NCBI RefSeq assembly: GCF_019459305.1
Contig: NZ_JAIBES010000147.1
Span: 1 to 43,756, forward strand
Direction of reading: 5' to 3'
DNA: 43,756 nt
DNA from: Sphingopyxis sp.
GTDB taxonomy: Bacteria > Pseudomonadota > Alphaproteobacteria > Sphingomonadales > Sphingomonadaceae
Shown: positions 8,295 to 16,212 of the stretch, piece after piece
How the letters are laid out: each line of letters opens with the position of its first letter
Position numbering within the stretch: the first letter of the stretch is position 1
Made by a program: the position numbers and the translations under genes
Notes under the pieces: model-generated
Seen by the model: only the letters and a program-made list of their open reading frames with translations
What the model was told of the DNA's origin: nothing
Database searches by the model: none

Positions 8295-8322
8295 TTGCAA
8301 TGAAGAAAATACTTAGTATACT
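8295..8322 (+). promoter_or_regulatory. Candidate sigma70 promoter for the ligase-enolase operon
   Basis: TTGCAA at 8295-8300 and TATACT at 8317-8322 are separated by 16 bases. The -10 box lies inside operator site 4, so repressor and polymerase would compete directly. Confidence 0.45.
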
Positions 8323-8326
8323 ATCT
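8311..8326. promoter_or_regulatory. Shared operator, site 4 (ACTTAG-TATA-CTATCT)
   Basis: The left arm is perfect and the right arm has a mismatch (CTATCT for CTAAGT). It lies between the second MarR gene (-) and the six-gene ligase/kinase/enolase operon (+). Confidence 0.65.
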
Positions 8327-8355
8327 TTTGTGACGTGATGGGAGAGGAACACCGC

Positions 8356-9990
8356 ATGGACGGGTTGATGCAGAACGTGCCTCTGACGGTCGACCGGATC
8401 ATCGACCATTCGGCGGCCTGGCACGGCGCGCGCGAAATTGTGTCGCGCGATGCCGAAGGGCGCGTGACCCGGTCGACCTATGCCGTCGTTCATGCCGACG
8501 CGAAACGCGTATCGAACGCGCTGGCAGGCGATGGTATCAAACCCGGCGACCGCGTCGCGACGATGGCGTGGAACGGAGCGCGGCATCTTGCTGCATGGTA
8601 TGGCGCGGCGGGAATGGGGGCGGTACTCCACACGCTCAATCCGCGACTGTTCCTCGAACAAATCGCCTACATCGCGAACCATGCGGGCGACCGGTTGCTG
8701 ATCGCCGATCCGGCGACCGCAGATCTCGTCGAACAATTGCTGCCGCAGGTGCCGTCGATCGAGAAGGTGATCTTTTTCTGCGATGCGGCGTCAATGCCCG
8801 ATACGAGCTTCGCCGCCGTGGCGTTCGACGACTGGATCGCCGGCGCGCCAGCCGACTATGACTGGGGCGGCTTCGATGAAAATGCCGCGTGCGGGCTTTG
8901 CTACACCAGCGGAACGACGGGCAATCCCAAGGGGGTGTTGTATTCGCACCGATCCAACTATATCCACGCGCTGATGACCTTGCAGCGCGACGCGCTCGCG
9001 CTTTCGGCGCGCGACACGGTGCTGCTGGTCGTGCCGATGTATCATGCCAACGCCTGGGGGGTGGTCTATTCGGCGCCTGCCGTGGGGGCGAAGCTGGTGT
9101 TGCCCGGACCTCGGATGGACGGCGAATCGATCTATAATCTGATTGAGAATGAGGGGGTCACCTATTCGGCCGCGGTACCAACTGTGTGGCAGATGTTGCT
9201 GCAATATATGCAGGAAAATGAAAAACGATTCACCACATTGGAGCGTGTCACGATCGGCGGATCGGCGTGCCCCGAATCGATCATCCGCACCTTCCGCGAC
9301 GACTATGGCGTGGACGTCATCCAGGGTTGGGGCATGACCGAAACGTCGCCACTCGGCACTGTTTCGGTACCCAATGCCTCCGTCGCCGCCAAATCGGACG
9401 ACGAGCAGATGCGGTACAAGCTGAAGCAGGGGCGGCTGCTGTGCGGACTCGAGATGAAACTGGTCGATGATGCTGGCAATCGCCTGCCGCACGACGGCAA
9501 GACGCCCGGACGACTGATGGTCAAGGGGCCGACGATCGCGGCCGCCTATTATGGCGGCGAGGGCGGCGATGTGCTCGACGCCGAGGGTTTCTTCGATACC
9601 GGCGATGTCAGCACCGTCGATAGCGAGGGCTATATGCAGATCACCGACCGTGCGAAGGATGTCGTGAAGTCGGGTGGCGAATGGATCAGCTCGATCGAGA
9701 TCGAAAATATCGCGATGGGCTACGATGCGGTGGCCAATGCTGCCGTCGTCGGCGTTGCGCATCCCAAGTGGGATGAGCGCCCGATCCTGCTTTGCCAGCT
9801 CAAGGATGGTGCAAGCGCTTCGGCCGATGACCTTCGCGCCTATCTCGACGGCAAGATTGCACGCTGGTGGATGCCCGATGATGTGCTGTTCGTAAACGAG
9901 ATCCCGCTGGGGCCGACCGGCAAGATCGACAAGAAGGCGATCCGCGCGGGGCTAGAGGGCTATACATTGCCCTTTGACGCCAGCCGCTGA
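8356..9990 (+). CDS. Acyl-CoA synthetase (AMP-forming), first
   Basis: 544 residues of the ANL superfamily. Motifs in order are the P-loop YTSGTTGNPKGV, the adenine-binding GWGMTETSPLGT, a hinge-region TGDVSTVDSEGY, GGEWISSIEIEN and the C-terminal catalytic-lysine motif PLGPTGKIDKKAIR. The enzyme activates a carboxylic acid to its CoA thioester through an acyl-adenylate. The chosen ATG at 8356 has GGGAGAGG ahead of it; the upstream GTG at 8335 lies before that ribosome-binding site and is less likely. It is the first gene of an operon running to 15028. The medium/long-chain type is suggested by overall sequence only; the substrate is unknown. Confidence 0.92.
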   Translation: MDGLMQNVPLTVDRIIDHSAAWHGAREIVSRDAEGRVTRSTYAVVHADAKRVSNALAGDGIKPGDRVATMAWNGARHLAAWYGAAGMGAVLHTLNPRLFLEQIAYIANHAGDRLLIADPATADLVEQLLPQVPSIEKVIFFCDAASMPDTSFAAVAFDDWIAGAPADYDWGGFDENAACGLCYTSGTTGNPKGVLYSHRSNYIHALMTLQRDALALSARDTVLLVVPMYHANAWGVVYSAPAVGAKLVLPGPRMDGESIYNLIENEGVTYSAAVPTVWQMLLQYMQENEKRFTTLERVTIGGSACPESIIRTFRDDYGVDVIQGWGMTETSPLGTVSVPNASVAAKSDDEQMRYKLKQGRLLCGLEMKLVDDAGNRLPHDGKTPGRLMVKGPTIAAAYYGGEGGDVLDAEGFFDTGDVSTVDSEGYMQITDRAKDVVKSGGEWISSIEIENIAMGYDAVANAAVVGVAHPKWDERPILLCQLKDGASASADDLRAYLDGKIARWWMPDDVLFVNEIPLGPTGKIDKKAIRAGLEGYTLPFDASR

Positions 9991-10014
9991 TCAAAACCAT
10001 AAACAGGAGAGACG

Positions 10015-11145
10015 ATGATGGACCCCAACGGGATCGAGGGACTGGACGCGCAGTTTATCGGATTGGTGTCGCCGACGGCGCCGCGCATTCAGGCGGGCGG
10101 GCACCCGTGCCAGGGCATCTATTGGACCCAAAGCGGTCAGCGGCCAAAGGTGGCGATCATTGCCACCCATTATAACGTCGATTTTTCCGAACATTATATT
10201 GCTCCCTGGTTTGCGCGGCAGGGTTTTGGCTTCCTTGGCTGGAACACGCGCTATCGGGGGGCAGAGGACCAGTTTCTGCTCGAACATGCCGTGCTCGATA
10301 TCGGGGTCGGGATGAAATGGCTGAAGGAAGAAGCCGGGGTCGAGCAGATCGTCATCCTTGGCAATTCAGGCGGTGGATCTCTGATGGGCGCGTATCAGGC
10401 CGAAGCGATCGCGCCGACGCTGACCGATCGTCTGCCTGCTGCCGGGCAGGACGCACTGGCGCAGCTCATCAAGGGTGATCTTTACATCAGCTTCAACGCG
10501 CACCAGGGGCGCCCCGAAGTGCTCACCGACTGGATGGACGCATCGGTGATCGATGAGAATGATCCGGTCGCCACAGACCCCGAACTCGACCCGTTTAATC
10601 CGGGCAATGGTCCGCCCTACTCCGATGCCTTCATTGCCAAATATCGGGCTGCGCAGCGCGCGCGCAACCAGCGGATCACCGATTGGGCGAAAGCCGAGTT
10701 GGCGCGCCTCAACGCGGCTGGCATCCCCGACCGTATTTTCCCGATGTTCCGATGCTGGGGCGATATCCGCTGCGTCGATCCGGCGATCGACCCGTCGGAT
10801 CGCAAGCCCAACTGGTGCTATCGCGGTGATCCGGCGGTCGCGAACCGCACACCGAGCATCGGCCGCGCCAATACGCTGAAGACCTGGCTCAACATGTGGA
10901 GCCTCGAAACCTCGCCCTGCCAAGGGCAGCCGCACCTCGCCAAGCATGATACGCCCGCGCTCGTCGTACAAGGGACGGCCGACACGGGCGTTTTTCCGAG
11001 CGACGCGCGCAAGATCTTTGATTTCCTGGGCTCCAGCGACAAGACGCTCGAACTTGTTCCTGGCGCGCATTATTTTGAAGATTCGATCGAAGAGCGCCAC
11101 AATGCCGCCGACCTTGTCGGCGCCTGGATCCGGGAGAAGCTTTGA
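10015..11145 (+). CDS. Alpha/beta hydrolase, about 376 residues
   Basis: The nucleophile elbow is GNSGGG with Ser118, preceded by a strand VEQIVIL. A candidate acid and base follow in VVQGTADTGVFPSDA and PGAHYFED near the C-terminus. A long insertion between about residues 145 and 300, rich in Asp, Pro and Trp, forms a large cap domain and includes RCWGDIRC. No signal peptide is visible, so it is probably cytoplasmic. Its place directly after a CoA ligase fits thioesterase, lactonase or ring-opening hydrolase roles. It ends one base before the GTG of the kinase gene, so the two are tightly coupled. Confidence 0.85.
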   Translation: MMDPNGIEGLDAQFIGLVSPTAPRIQAGGHPCQGIYWTQSGQRPKVAIIATHYNVDFSEHYIAPWFARQGFGFLGWNTRYRGAEDQFLLEHAVLDIGVGMKWLKEEAGVEQIVILGNSGGGSLMGAYQAEAIAPTLTDRLPAAGQDALAQLIKGDLYISFNAHQGRPEVLTDWMDASVIDENDPVATDPELDPFNPGNGPPYSDAFIAKYRAAQRARNQRITDWAKAELARLNAAGIPDRIFPMFRCWGDIRCVDPAIDPSDRKPNWCYRGDPAVANRTPSIGRANTLKTWLNMWSLETSPCQGQPHLAKHDTPALVVQGTADTGVFPSDARKIFDFLGSSDKTLELVPGAHYFEDSIEERHNAADLVGAWIREKL

Positions 11146-11146
11146 C

Positions 11147-12124
11147 GTGACGGCTGGCGCCAACATCGCCGACGACTTGCGTGCCGCCGGATTGGTGGGC
11201 GAGGGGGATGTCGTCCTGGTTCCGCTCGCCGGCGGCGTGTCGTGCGACGTATGGAAAGTCGAAACGCCCGATGGACCAATCGTCGTGAAACGCCCGCTCG
11301 CACAATTGCGCGTCGACGCCGAATGGCACGCGCCGGTCGAGCGCGGCCAGAGCGAAGTGCGCTGGCTGAGGCGCGCGCGCGCGGTCAATACGTCGATCGT
11401 TCCCGAAGTGCTCGCCGAACTGCCCGGCTATGGCTTTGCGATGCGCTTCCTGCCCGGCGCGCCGGTGTGGAAGGACGAACTGATCGCGGGGCGTGTCGAT
11501 GCGGCCTTTGCGGGCGCCGTGGGCAGCAGTCTTGCCGCGGTTCATTCGGCGACAGCGAATAACGCCGTCGACCGCGACGCGTTCGCGACCGACGCGATGT
11601 TTCGCGCGCTGCGGATCGACCCGTTCCTGCTTTATGTGGCGCAAAAGGATGCCGAGGTGGCATCGGCGCTTTACGCGCTCGCCGACGATCTGGCGTCGCG
11701 CAAGCTTGCGCTCGTTCACGGCGATGTCAGCCCCAAAAATACCCTTGTCGGCGCGGATGGTCCCGTTTTTCTGGACGCCGAATGCGCGGTTTATGGCGAT
11801 CCGGCGTTCGACCTCGCCTTCTGCTCGACGCATCTGCTTCTGAAAGCGCTATGGTTGGGCGACGCGCGCCTGACAGAAGCTGCGACCGCGCTCGTCGCGG
11901 CCTATCGCGCGGGTGTCGACTGGGAGGATGCCGACGAGATGTTCCACCGGGCAGGCAAGCTCACCGCTGCGCTGCTCCTCGCGCGCGTCGAGGGCAAGTC
12001 GCCCGCGCCTTATCTCACCGACCTCGAACAGCGGCGTATCGTGCGCGACCAGGCACGCGCGCGGCTGCTCGCGCCGCAGCCGGTGGACACACTCGTCGCC
12101 CGATGGAAAAGGACATTCGCATGA
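11147..12124 (+). CDS. APH-type small-molecule phosphotransferase
   Basis: 325 residues from GTG at 11147, which has GGGAGA upstream; longer in-frame starts lie inside the preceding hydrolase gene. Kinase landmarks are Lys48 in VVKRP, the Brenner motif HGDVSPKNTLV (catalytic Asp193, Asn198) and the metal site FLDAECAVYGDP (Asp210/Glu212). The pattern resembles aminoglycoside/methylthioribose-kinase-like enzymes more than protein kinases. Together with an overlapping enolase gene this suggests phosphorylation of a hydroxyl group on a hydroxy acid (inference). No antibiotic-resistance context is seen. The stop overlaps the enolase start as ATGA. Confidence 0.85.
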   Translation: MTAGANIADDLRAAGLVGEGDVVLVPLAGGVSCDVWKVETPDGPIVVKRPLAQLRVDAEWHAPVERGQSEVRWLRRARAVNTSIVPEVLAELPGYGFAMRFLPGAPVWKDELIAGRVDAAFAGAVGSSLAAVHSATANNAVDRDAFATDAMFRALRIDPFLLYVAQKDAEVASALYALADDLASRKLALVHGDVSPKNTLVGADGPVFLDAECAVYGDPAFDLAFCSTHLLLKALWLGDARLTEAATALVAAYRAGVDWEDADEMFHRAGKLTAALLLARVEGKSPAPYLTDLEQRRIVRDQARARLLAPQPVDTLVARWKRTFA

Positions 12125-13419
12125 CGTCGCGTATCGCCTCGGTCACTGGTCGCCAGCTCTGGGATTCGCGCGGGCGCCCGACGGTCGAGGCTGAGGTTCA
12201 CCTCGAATCGGGTGCGATCGGTCGCTCGATCGCCCCGGCCGGCGCCTCGCGCGGCGCGCATGAGGCGATCGACCTGCGCGATGGTGGCGACGTATTCGGG
12301 GGCTTTGGCGTAAACCGCGCGGTTGCAGGCATCGGGGCCGAGATCGCGGGCGCCATCACCGGCATGGATGCCCGCGATCAGGCGGGTGTGGACAATATGC
12401 TCTGCGATCTCGACGGCACGCCGAACAAGGCGCGCCTTGGCGCGAACGCGATCGTGGCGGTGTCGATGGCGGTGCTCCATGCGGCCGCAGCGGATGCCCG
12501 CGAACCGCTATGGCGCTATCTGGCGGATAGGAAAAAGGTGCGCGTCCCGCTCCCCGAAATCCAGATTTTCGGCGGTGGCGCGCACGCGGGGCGGCGCACC
12601 GATGTGCAGGATTTCATGGTGATGTGCCCAAAGGCGGGCAGCTTTCGCCGCGCGCTTGAAATCACCGATGATGTCTACCGCGCCGCGGGCCGGTTAATGG
12701 AGGCAAAAGGGCCGCTGTCGGGGGTTGCCGACGAAGGTGGCTGGTGGCCGAACTTCGCGTCGAACGAGGATGCACTCGATACGCTGACCCGCGCGATCGA
12801 TGCGAGCGGGCATCGCGCGGGCGACGATGTCTTCATATCGCTCGACATCGCGGCGAACGAACTTGGGGATGCCGACGGTTATACGCTCGCGCTCGACGAC
12901 GGGCGGCTGTCGGGCGAGGAAATGGCCGCGCGCATTATTGCGTGGTCAAAGCGCTATCCGATCCTGTCGATCGAAGACCCCGCGGGACAGGACGACTGGA
13001 CGACGATGGCGGCGGTGACAGCGGCGGTGGGCGAGTGCGTGCAGATCATTGGCGACGACGTGCTCGTTACCAATGCGGCGCGCGTCGAACGCGCTGCCGA
13101 GGCGGGGGTGTGCAACGCCGCACTGATCAAGGTCAACCAGGTCGGCACGGTGACCGAGGCGAAGGCGGCGCTCAACGCCGCCGTTGCCCGCGGCTGGGGG
13201 GCAATCGTTTCGGCGCGCTCGGGCGAGAGTGAGGATGTCACCATTGCGCACCTCGCGACCGGCTGGGACGCGGGGCAACTGAAGGTTGGTAGCTTTACCC
13301 GCTCCGAACGGATGGCCAAGTGGAACGAGATGTTGCGGATCGAGGAAGCGATCGGCACCGACGCCGAGTTTGCGGGCTTTTCAGCCTTCGCCGGATCGAT
13401 CGGCCGGGTAAACGCATGA
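12121..13419 (+). CDS. Enolase paralogue (phosphopyruvate hydratase family)
   Basis: 432 residues, full enolase length. Conserved parts are DSRGRPTVEAEV, the loop GASRGAHEA with Ser43 and His47, His155, Glu205 in ADEGG, the metal ligands Asp242, Glu285 and Asp312, the catalytic Lys337 (LIKVNQVG), Arg366/Ser367 and Lys388. Changed parts are the SHRSGE motif, which reads SARSGE so that the active-site His is Ala365; the QEF glutamate, which is Asp164; the loop Thr, which is Arg44; and the Asn of the NGG motif, which is Gly. Phosphate- and metal-binding chemistry appears retained while the pocket around carbon 3 is altered, so a 2-phospho-3-hydroxy acid with a substituent is a plausible substrate. 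It is probably not the housekeeping enolase. It overlaps the dehydrogenase start as ATGA. Confidence 0.88.
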   Translation: MTSRIASVTGRQLWDSRGRPTVEAEVHLESGAIGRSIAPAGASRGAHEAIDLRDGGDVFGGFGVNRAVAGIGAEIAGAITGMDARDQAGVDNMLCDLDGTPNKARLGANAIVAVSMAVLHAAAADAREPLWRYLADRKKVRVPLPEIQIFGGGAHAGRRTDVQDFMVMCPKAGSFRRALEITDDVYRAAGRLMEAKGPLSGVADEGGWWPNFASNEDALDTLTRAIDASGHRAGDDVFISLDIAANELGDADGYTLALDDGRLSGEEMAARIIAWSKRYPILSIEDPAGQDDWTTMAAVTAAVGECVQIIGDDVLVTNAARVERAAEAGVCNAALIKVNQVGTVTEAKAALNAAVARGWGAIVSARSGESEDVTIAHLATGWDAGQLKVGSFTRSERMAKWNEMLRIEEAIGTDAEFAGFSAFAGSIGRVNA

Positions 13420-14336
13420 TCGTCCTCCACGCGCGCCCGAGCCCCGGCTTTCGCGAGGCGGTCGATGCGATCTTCGGCCCCGGCACCGTAGTCCATGTCG
13501 ACGAGGCGGCGCCGCTCGCCGACGTCGCGGACGAGGTTACCGCGTTGCTCCACGTCCTCACTCCGGTCACGCCGGAATTCATCGCCTCGGCACCCAAGCT
13601 CAAACTGATCCAGAAGCTTGGCGTCGGGGTAAACACCATCGCGCTCGACGCGGCGCGCAATCATGGCGTCGCGGTGTGCAATATGCCGGGCACCAACAGC
13701 CAGGCGGTCGCGGAAATGGCGCTGTCGCTGATGATGGCGGTGCTCCGCCGTACCTGTTTCTTCGATGCGCGGACGCGCGCGGGGGAGGGGTGGAGCGCCG
13801 ACCCGTCCGAGCTCGACAGCGTCGGCGAAATAGCCGGGCGCACCGTCGGCCTCGTCGGTTTCGGCCATTCAGCGCAGCGCCTCGCGCCGGTACTCGCGGC
13901 GCTGGGGGCGAAGGTCGTTTATACCGCGCGCAGCCCTCGCGACGCGCCTTATGACTATTGGCCGCTCGACCGGCTGCTCGCGGAGAGCGACATCGTCTCG
14001 CTGCACATCCCGCTGACCGAAGATACGCGTGCCAGTGTCGATCCCTTCGCGATGAAAAGAGGCACGGTGCTGGTAAACACCGCGCGCGGCGAACTGGTCG
14101 ACGAGGCGCGGCTGGTTGAGGCGCTGACTTCGGGACATCTGCGCGGCGCGGGGCTCGACGTTTTCGCCGAAGAGCCGCTGCCGCGCGGCAATCCGCTGCT
14201 CGGCCTGCCGAACGCGGTGCTCGCGCCGCATATCGCCTGGCTCACCCCCGAAACGCTCGTGCGCAGCCTGACGGTGGCGCATGAGAATTGCCGTCGGGTT
14301 GCGGCCGACGAACTTCTCCTGCATCAGGTGGTCTGA
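13416..14336 (+). CDS. D-isomer-specific 2-hydroxyacid dehydrogenase
   Basis: 306 residues. The Rossmann loop is GLVGFGHSAQRL (about 145-156). The catalytic triad is Arg224 (NTARGELVD), Glu253 (FAEEPL) and His272 (APHIAWLTPE). The family interconverts 2-oxo acids and D-2-hydroxy acids with NAD(P)H, as in glyoxylate/hydroxypyruvate reductase and 3-phosphoglycerate dehydrogenase. Paired with a kinase and an enolase paralogue it could produce the hydroxy acid to be phosphorylated or reduce the keto acid released from the phosphoenol (inference). It is coupled at both ends: ATGA with the enolase gene and TGATG with the next gene. Confidence 0.9.
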   Translation: MIVLHARPSPGFREAVDAIFGPGTVVHVDEAAPLADVADEVTALLHVLTPVTPEFIASAPKLKLIQKLGVGVNTIALDAARNHGVAVCNMPGTNSQAVAEMALSLMMAVLRRTCFFDARTRAGEGWSADPSELDSVGEIAGRTVGLVGFGHSAQRLAPVLAALGAKVVYTARSPRDAPYDYWPLDRLLAESDIVSLHIPLTEDTRASVDPFAMKRGTVLVNTARGELVDEARLVEALTSGHLRGAGLDVFAEEPLPRGNPLLGLPNAVLAPHIAWLTPETLVRSLTVAHENCRRVAADELLLHQVV

Positions 14337-15028
14337 TGTCCCTCCCCGTCGTCCTCATCACCGGTCAGCTCCTCACCGATGCCGTGTGGCAACCCTTGCT
14401 CGAAGCCTGGCCTGACCGCGAGGTGATCGTTGCCGACAACCGCAGCGACGACACGATCGAGGGTTTGGCGCAGCGCCTGCTCGATAACGCTCCGGCGAAG
14501 TTTGTGCTGATTGCTCACGCGATGGGCGGCTTTGTGGCGTTCGAGGTGATGCGCCGCGCGCCCGAGCGCGTTGCGAAGCTCGCGCTCATCTCGACGCTCG
14601 CTTCGGCCGACGGTCCGGCGCAGACCGCGCGGCGGCAAGGCTATATCGACCTTGTGGAGAGCGGACGTTTCGACCAGGTGGTCGAGGCGCGTATCCCGAT
14701 CCTGTTCCCCGAAACAAAGCGCAACGACGAGCACCTGCTCGGCATCGCGCGGCAGATGGCGGCCGATACCGGCGCCGAGACCTTCCTTGCCCAGCAGCGC
14801 GCGATCATGGCGCGCATCGACAGCCGCCCGCGGCTCAGAGAGGTTTCAGTGCCGACCTTGTTGATCTGGGGAGAACAGGACGGCATTACCAGCCGCGCGC
14901 ATCATGAGGAGATTTTGGGAGCGATTGCGGATGCACGGTTGGAGGTGATCGCGGGCACCGGCCATTTGCCAACGCTCGAAGCACCCGGGGTGGTGGTGCC
15001 GTTGCTCACCGATTTCATCGACGCATAG
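14336..15028 (+). CDS. Alpha/beta-hydrolase-fold protein lacking the nucleophilic serine
   Basis: 230 residues with a complete alpha/beta hydrolase outline. The oxyanion-side strand is PVVLITGQL, the elbow is IAHAMGGF, the acid is Asp182 in WGEQDGIT and the base is His210 in GTGHLPTLEAP. The elbow normally reads GHSMGG; here Ala62 replaces the nucleophilic serine, and the codon is GCG. The other two triad members remain. It may be a non-hydrolytic member (lyase, isomerase or cofactor-free oxygenase-like), a binding protein or a damaged hydrolase. It is the last gene of the operon, followed by an inverted repeat. Confidence 0.8.
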   Translation: MSLPVVLITGQLLTDAVWQPLLEAWPDREVIVADNRSDDTIEGLAQRLLDNAPAKFVLIAHAMGGFVAFEVMRRAPERVAKLALISTLASADGPAQTARRQGYIDLVESGRFDQVVEARIPILFPETKRNDEHLLGIARQMAADTGAETFLAQQRAIMARIDSRPRLREVSVPTLLIWGEQDGITSRAHHEEILGAIADARLEVIAGTGHLPTLEAPGVVVPLLTDFIDA

Positions 15029-15032
15029 CAGT

Positions 15033-15065
15033 CGTCATTGCTTCGCTGCGCTCCTCGCAATGACG
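15033..15065. terminator. Inverted repeat between convergent genes
   Basis: CGTCATTGC at 15033-15041 pairs with GCAATGACG at 15057-15065 around a 15-base loop rich in TTCGCTGCG. It lies between the convergent ends of the enolase operon and the MetE-core gene. It could serve as a bidirectional terminator, but no T-run follows on either strand, so a dispersed REP-like element is an equally good explanation. Confidence 0.5.
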
Positions 15066-15073
15066 AAGTCAGC

Positions 15074-16126
15074 TTATTTCAACTCCGCCCGCACAATCGC
15101 CGTTCCGTCGACCATCGACCTCAGCTTCGCTTGGCTATGCTCGCGGCTGTGATATTTCATCCCGCAATCGGGCGCGATCCATAGTCGCTCGGCGTCGACA
15201 TAGCGCAGCGCCTCGCGGATGCGGCCTGCCACGACCTCGGGGGTTTCGACATCGGGTATCGACAGGTCGAGCACGCCATACATGATTGTCTTCGTCGGCA
15301 GTTCGGCCAGGATCGAGGGGTCGAGCCCCGGCTGCGCTGCTTCGATCGAGATCACATCGACATTTGACGCTTCAAGCTCGGCGAGAAAGTCATAGGCCTT
15401 GGGCTTTGGCCCCGTCGCGCCTGCGCCATGGTGGACCATCGCATAGCCGAAGCAGATGTGAAGTGCAGTCATCCCACCGACGCCATCAAGCGCGCGGTTG
15501 ATCGCTTCGATCGCGTACGCGTTCGCTTCGGCGGCGCGCGCCTGCAGATAGGGTTCGTCGAGCTGGACCACGTCAACGCCCGCGGCGAACAGATCCCTGA
15601 CCTCGGCATTGACCGCATCGGCGTAATCCATCGCCAGCGACCTTGCGTCCGGATACCAGTCGTTCTGTGCCTGCTGCGTCATCGTGAAGGGGCCGGGCAG
15701 GGTGAGCTTGACCGGCCTTTGCGAATGGCGGCGGAGGAAGGCTGCGTCCTGCGCCTCGATCGGCGCCACGCGGCGGACAGGGCCCGAGACGAGGGGCACC
15801 GGATTGGCATTGCCAGTGCGGTCGATCGCCGTGCCGTGCTTTTCGGTATCGATCCCGGAAAGCGCGGTCGCGAGCCGGTTCGAATAGCTTTCGCGGCGCA
15901 TCTCGCCGTCACCGATGATGTCGATGCCGAGCTCCTCCTGGTCGCGGATCGCCATCAAGGTCGCGGCTTCCTGCGCGTCCGCGAGCCAGGGCTGCGGGAT
16001 GCGCCACAAGGTTTCGGCGCGGACGCGCGGCGGCAGGCTGGCCTTCAGTCGTTCGCGGTCGATCAGCCAGTCTGGCTGGGGGTAGCTTCCGACGATGGTT
16101 GTGGGCAGGATGGGGTGGTTGAACAA
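15074..16126 (-). CDS. MetE-core (cobalamin-independent methionine synthase II-like) protein
   Basis: 350 residues, equivalent to the C-terminal catalytic half of MetE without the N-terminal half. Zinc ligands are visible as His223 and Cys225 (ALHICFGY), Glu262 (ISIEAAQP) and Cys321 (APDCGMK). VVQLDEPYLQARAAE and the N-terminal TTIVGSYPQPDW are family marks. Members activate a thiol on zinc for alkyl transfer; known relatives include methionine synthases and the epoxyalkane:coenzyme M transferases. Located divergently from an acyl-CoA ligase across operator site 5, it may transfer a methyl or alkyl group from a catabolic intermediate to a thiol (inference). A plain methionine-synthesis role is less likely here. 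Confidence 0.85.
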   Translation of the reverse strand: MFNHPILPTTIVGSYPQPDWLIDRERLKASLPPRVRAETLWRIPQPWLADAQEAATLMAIRDQEELGIDIIGDGEMRRESYSNRLATALSGIDTEKHGTAIDRTGNANPVPLVSGPVRRVAPIEAQDAAFLRRHSQRPVKLTLPGPFTMTQQAQNDWYPDARSLAMDYADAVNAEVRDLFAAGVDVVQLDEPYLQARAAEANAYAIEAINRALDGVGGMTALHICFGYAMVHHGAGATGPKPKAYDFLAELEASNVDVISIEAAQPGLDPSILAELPTKTIMYGVLDLSIPDVETPEVVAGRIREALRYVDAERLWIAPDCGMKYHSREHSQAKLRSMVDGTAIVRAELK

Positions 16127-16163
16127 GGCCGGTCCTCTTGAATTTTAGGCTGGCCAAGCATTT

Positions 16164-16179
16164 GCTTAGTATTCTATCT
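16164..16179. promoter_or_regulatory. Shared operator, site 5 (GCTTAG-TATT-CTATCT)
   Basis: An imperfect inverted repeat with intact TTAG and CTA cores. It lies between the MetE-core gene (-) and the second acyl-CoA ligase (+). It is the weakest match by symmetry except site 8, but it is closely similar base for base to site 4. Confidence 0.55.
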
Positions 16180-16212
16180 AATTCAAGTCGAAACGACAGT
16201 TGGGAGAGCGAA

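Noticed and set aside
8791..9762. Long minus-strand open frame inside the first acyl-CoA ligase
   Set aside because: His/Arg-rich antisense frame of a well-supported ligase gene in GC-rich DNA; no family match.
12121..13419. Enolase paralogue as part of a phosphonate pathway (carboxyphosphonoenolpyruvate-synthase-like)
   Set aside because: No phosphoenolpyruvate mutase, phosphonoformate or nucleotidyltransferase genes are in the window, so there is no support for phosphonate metabolism.
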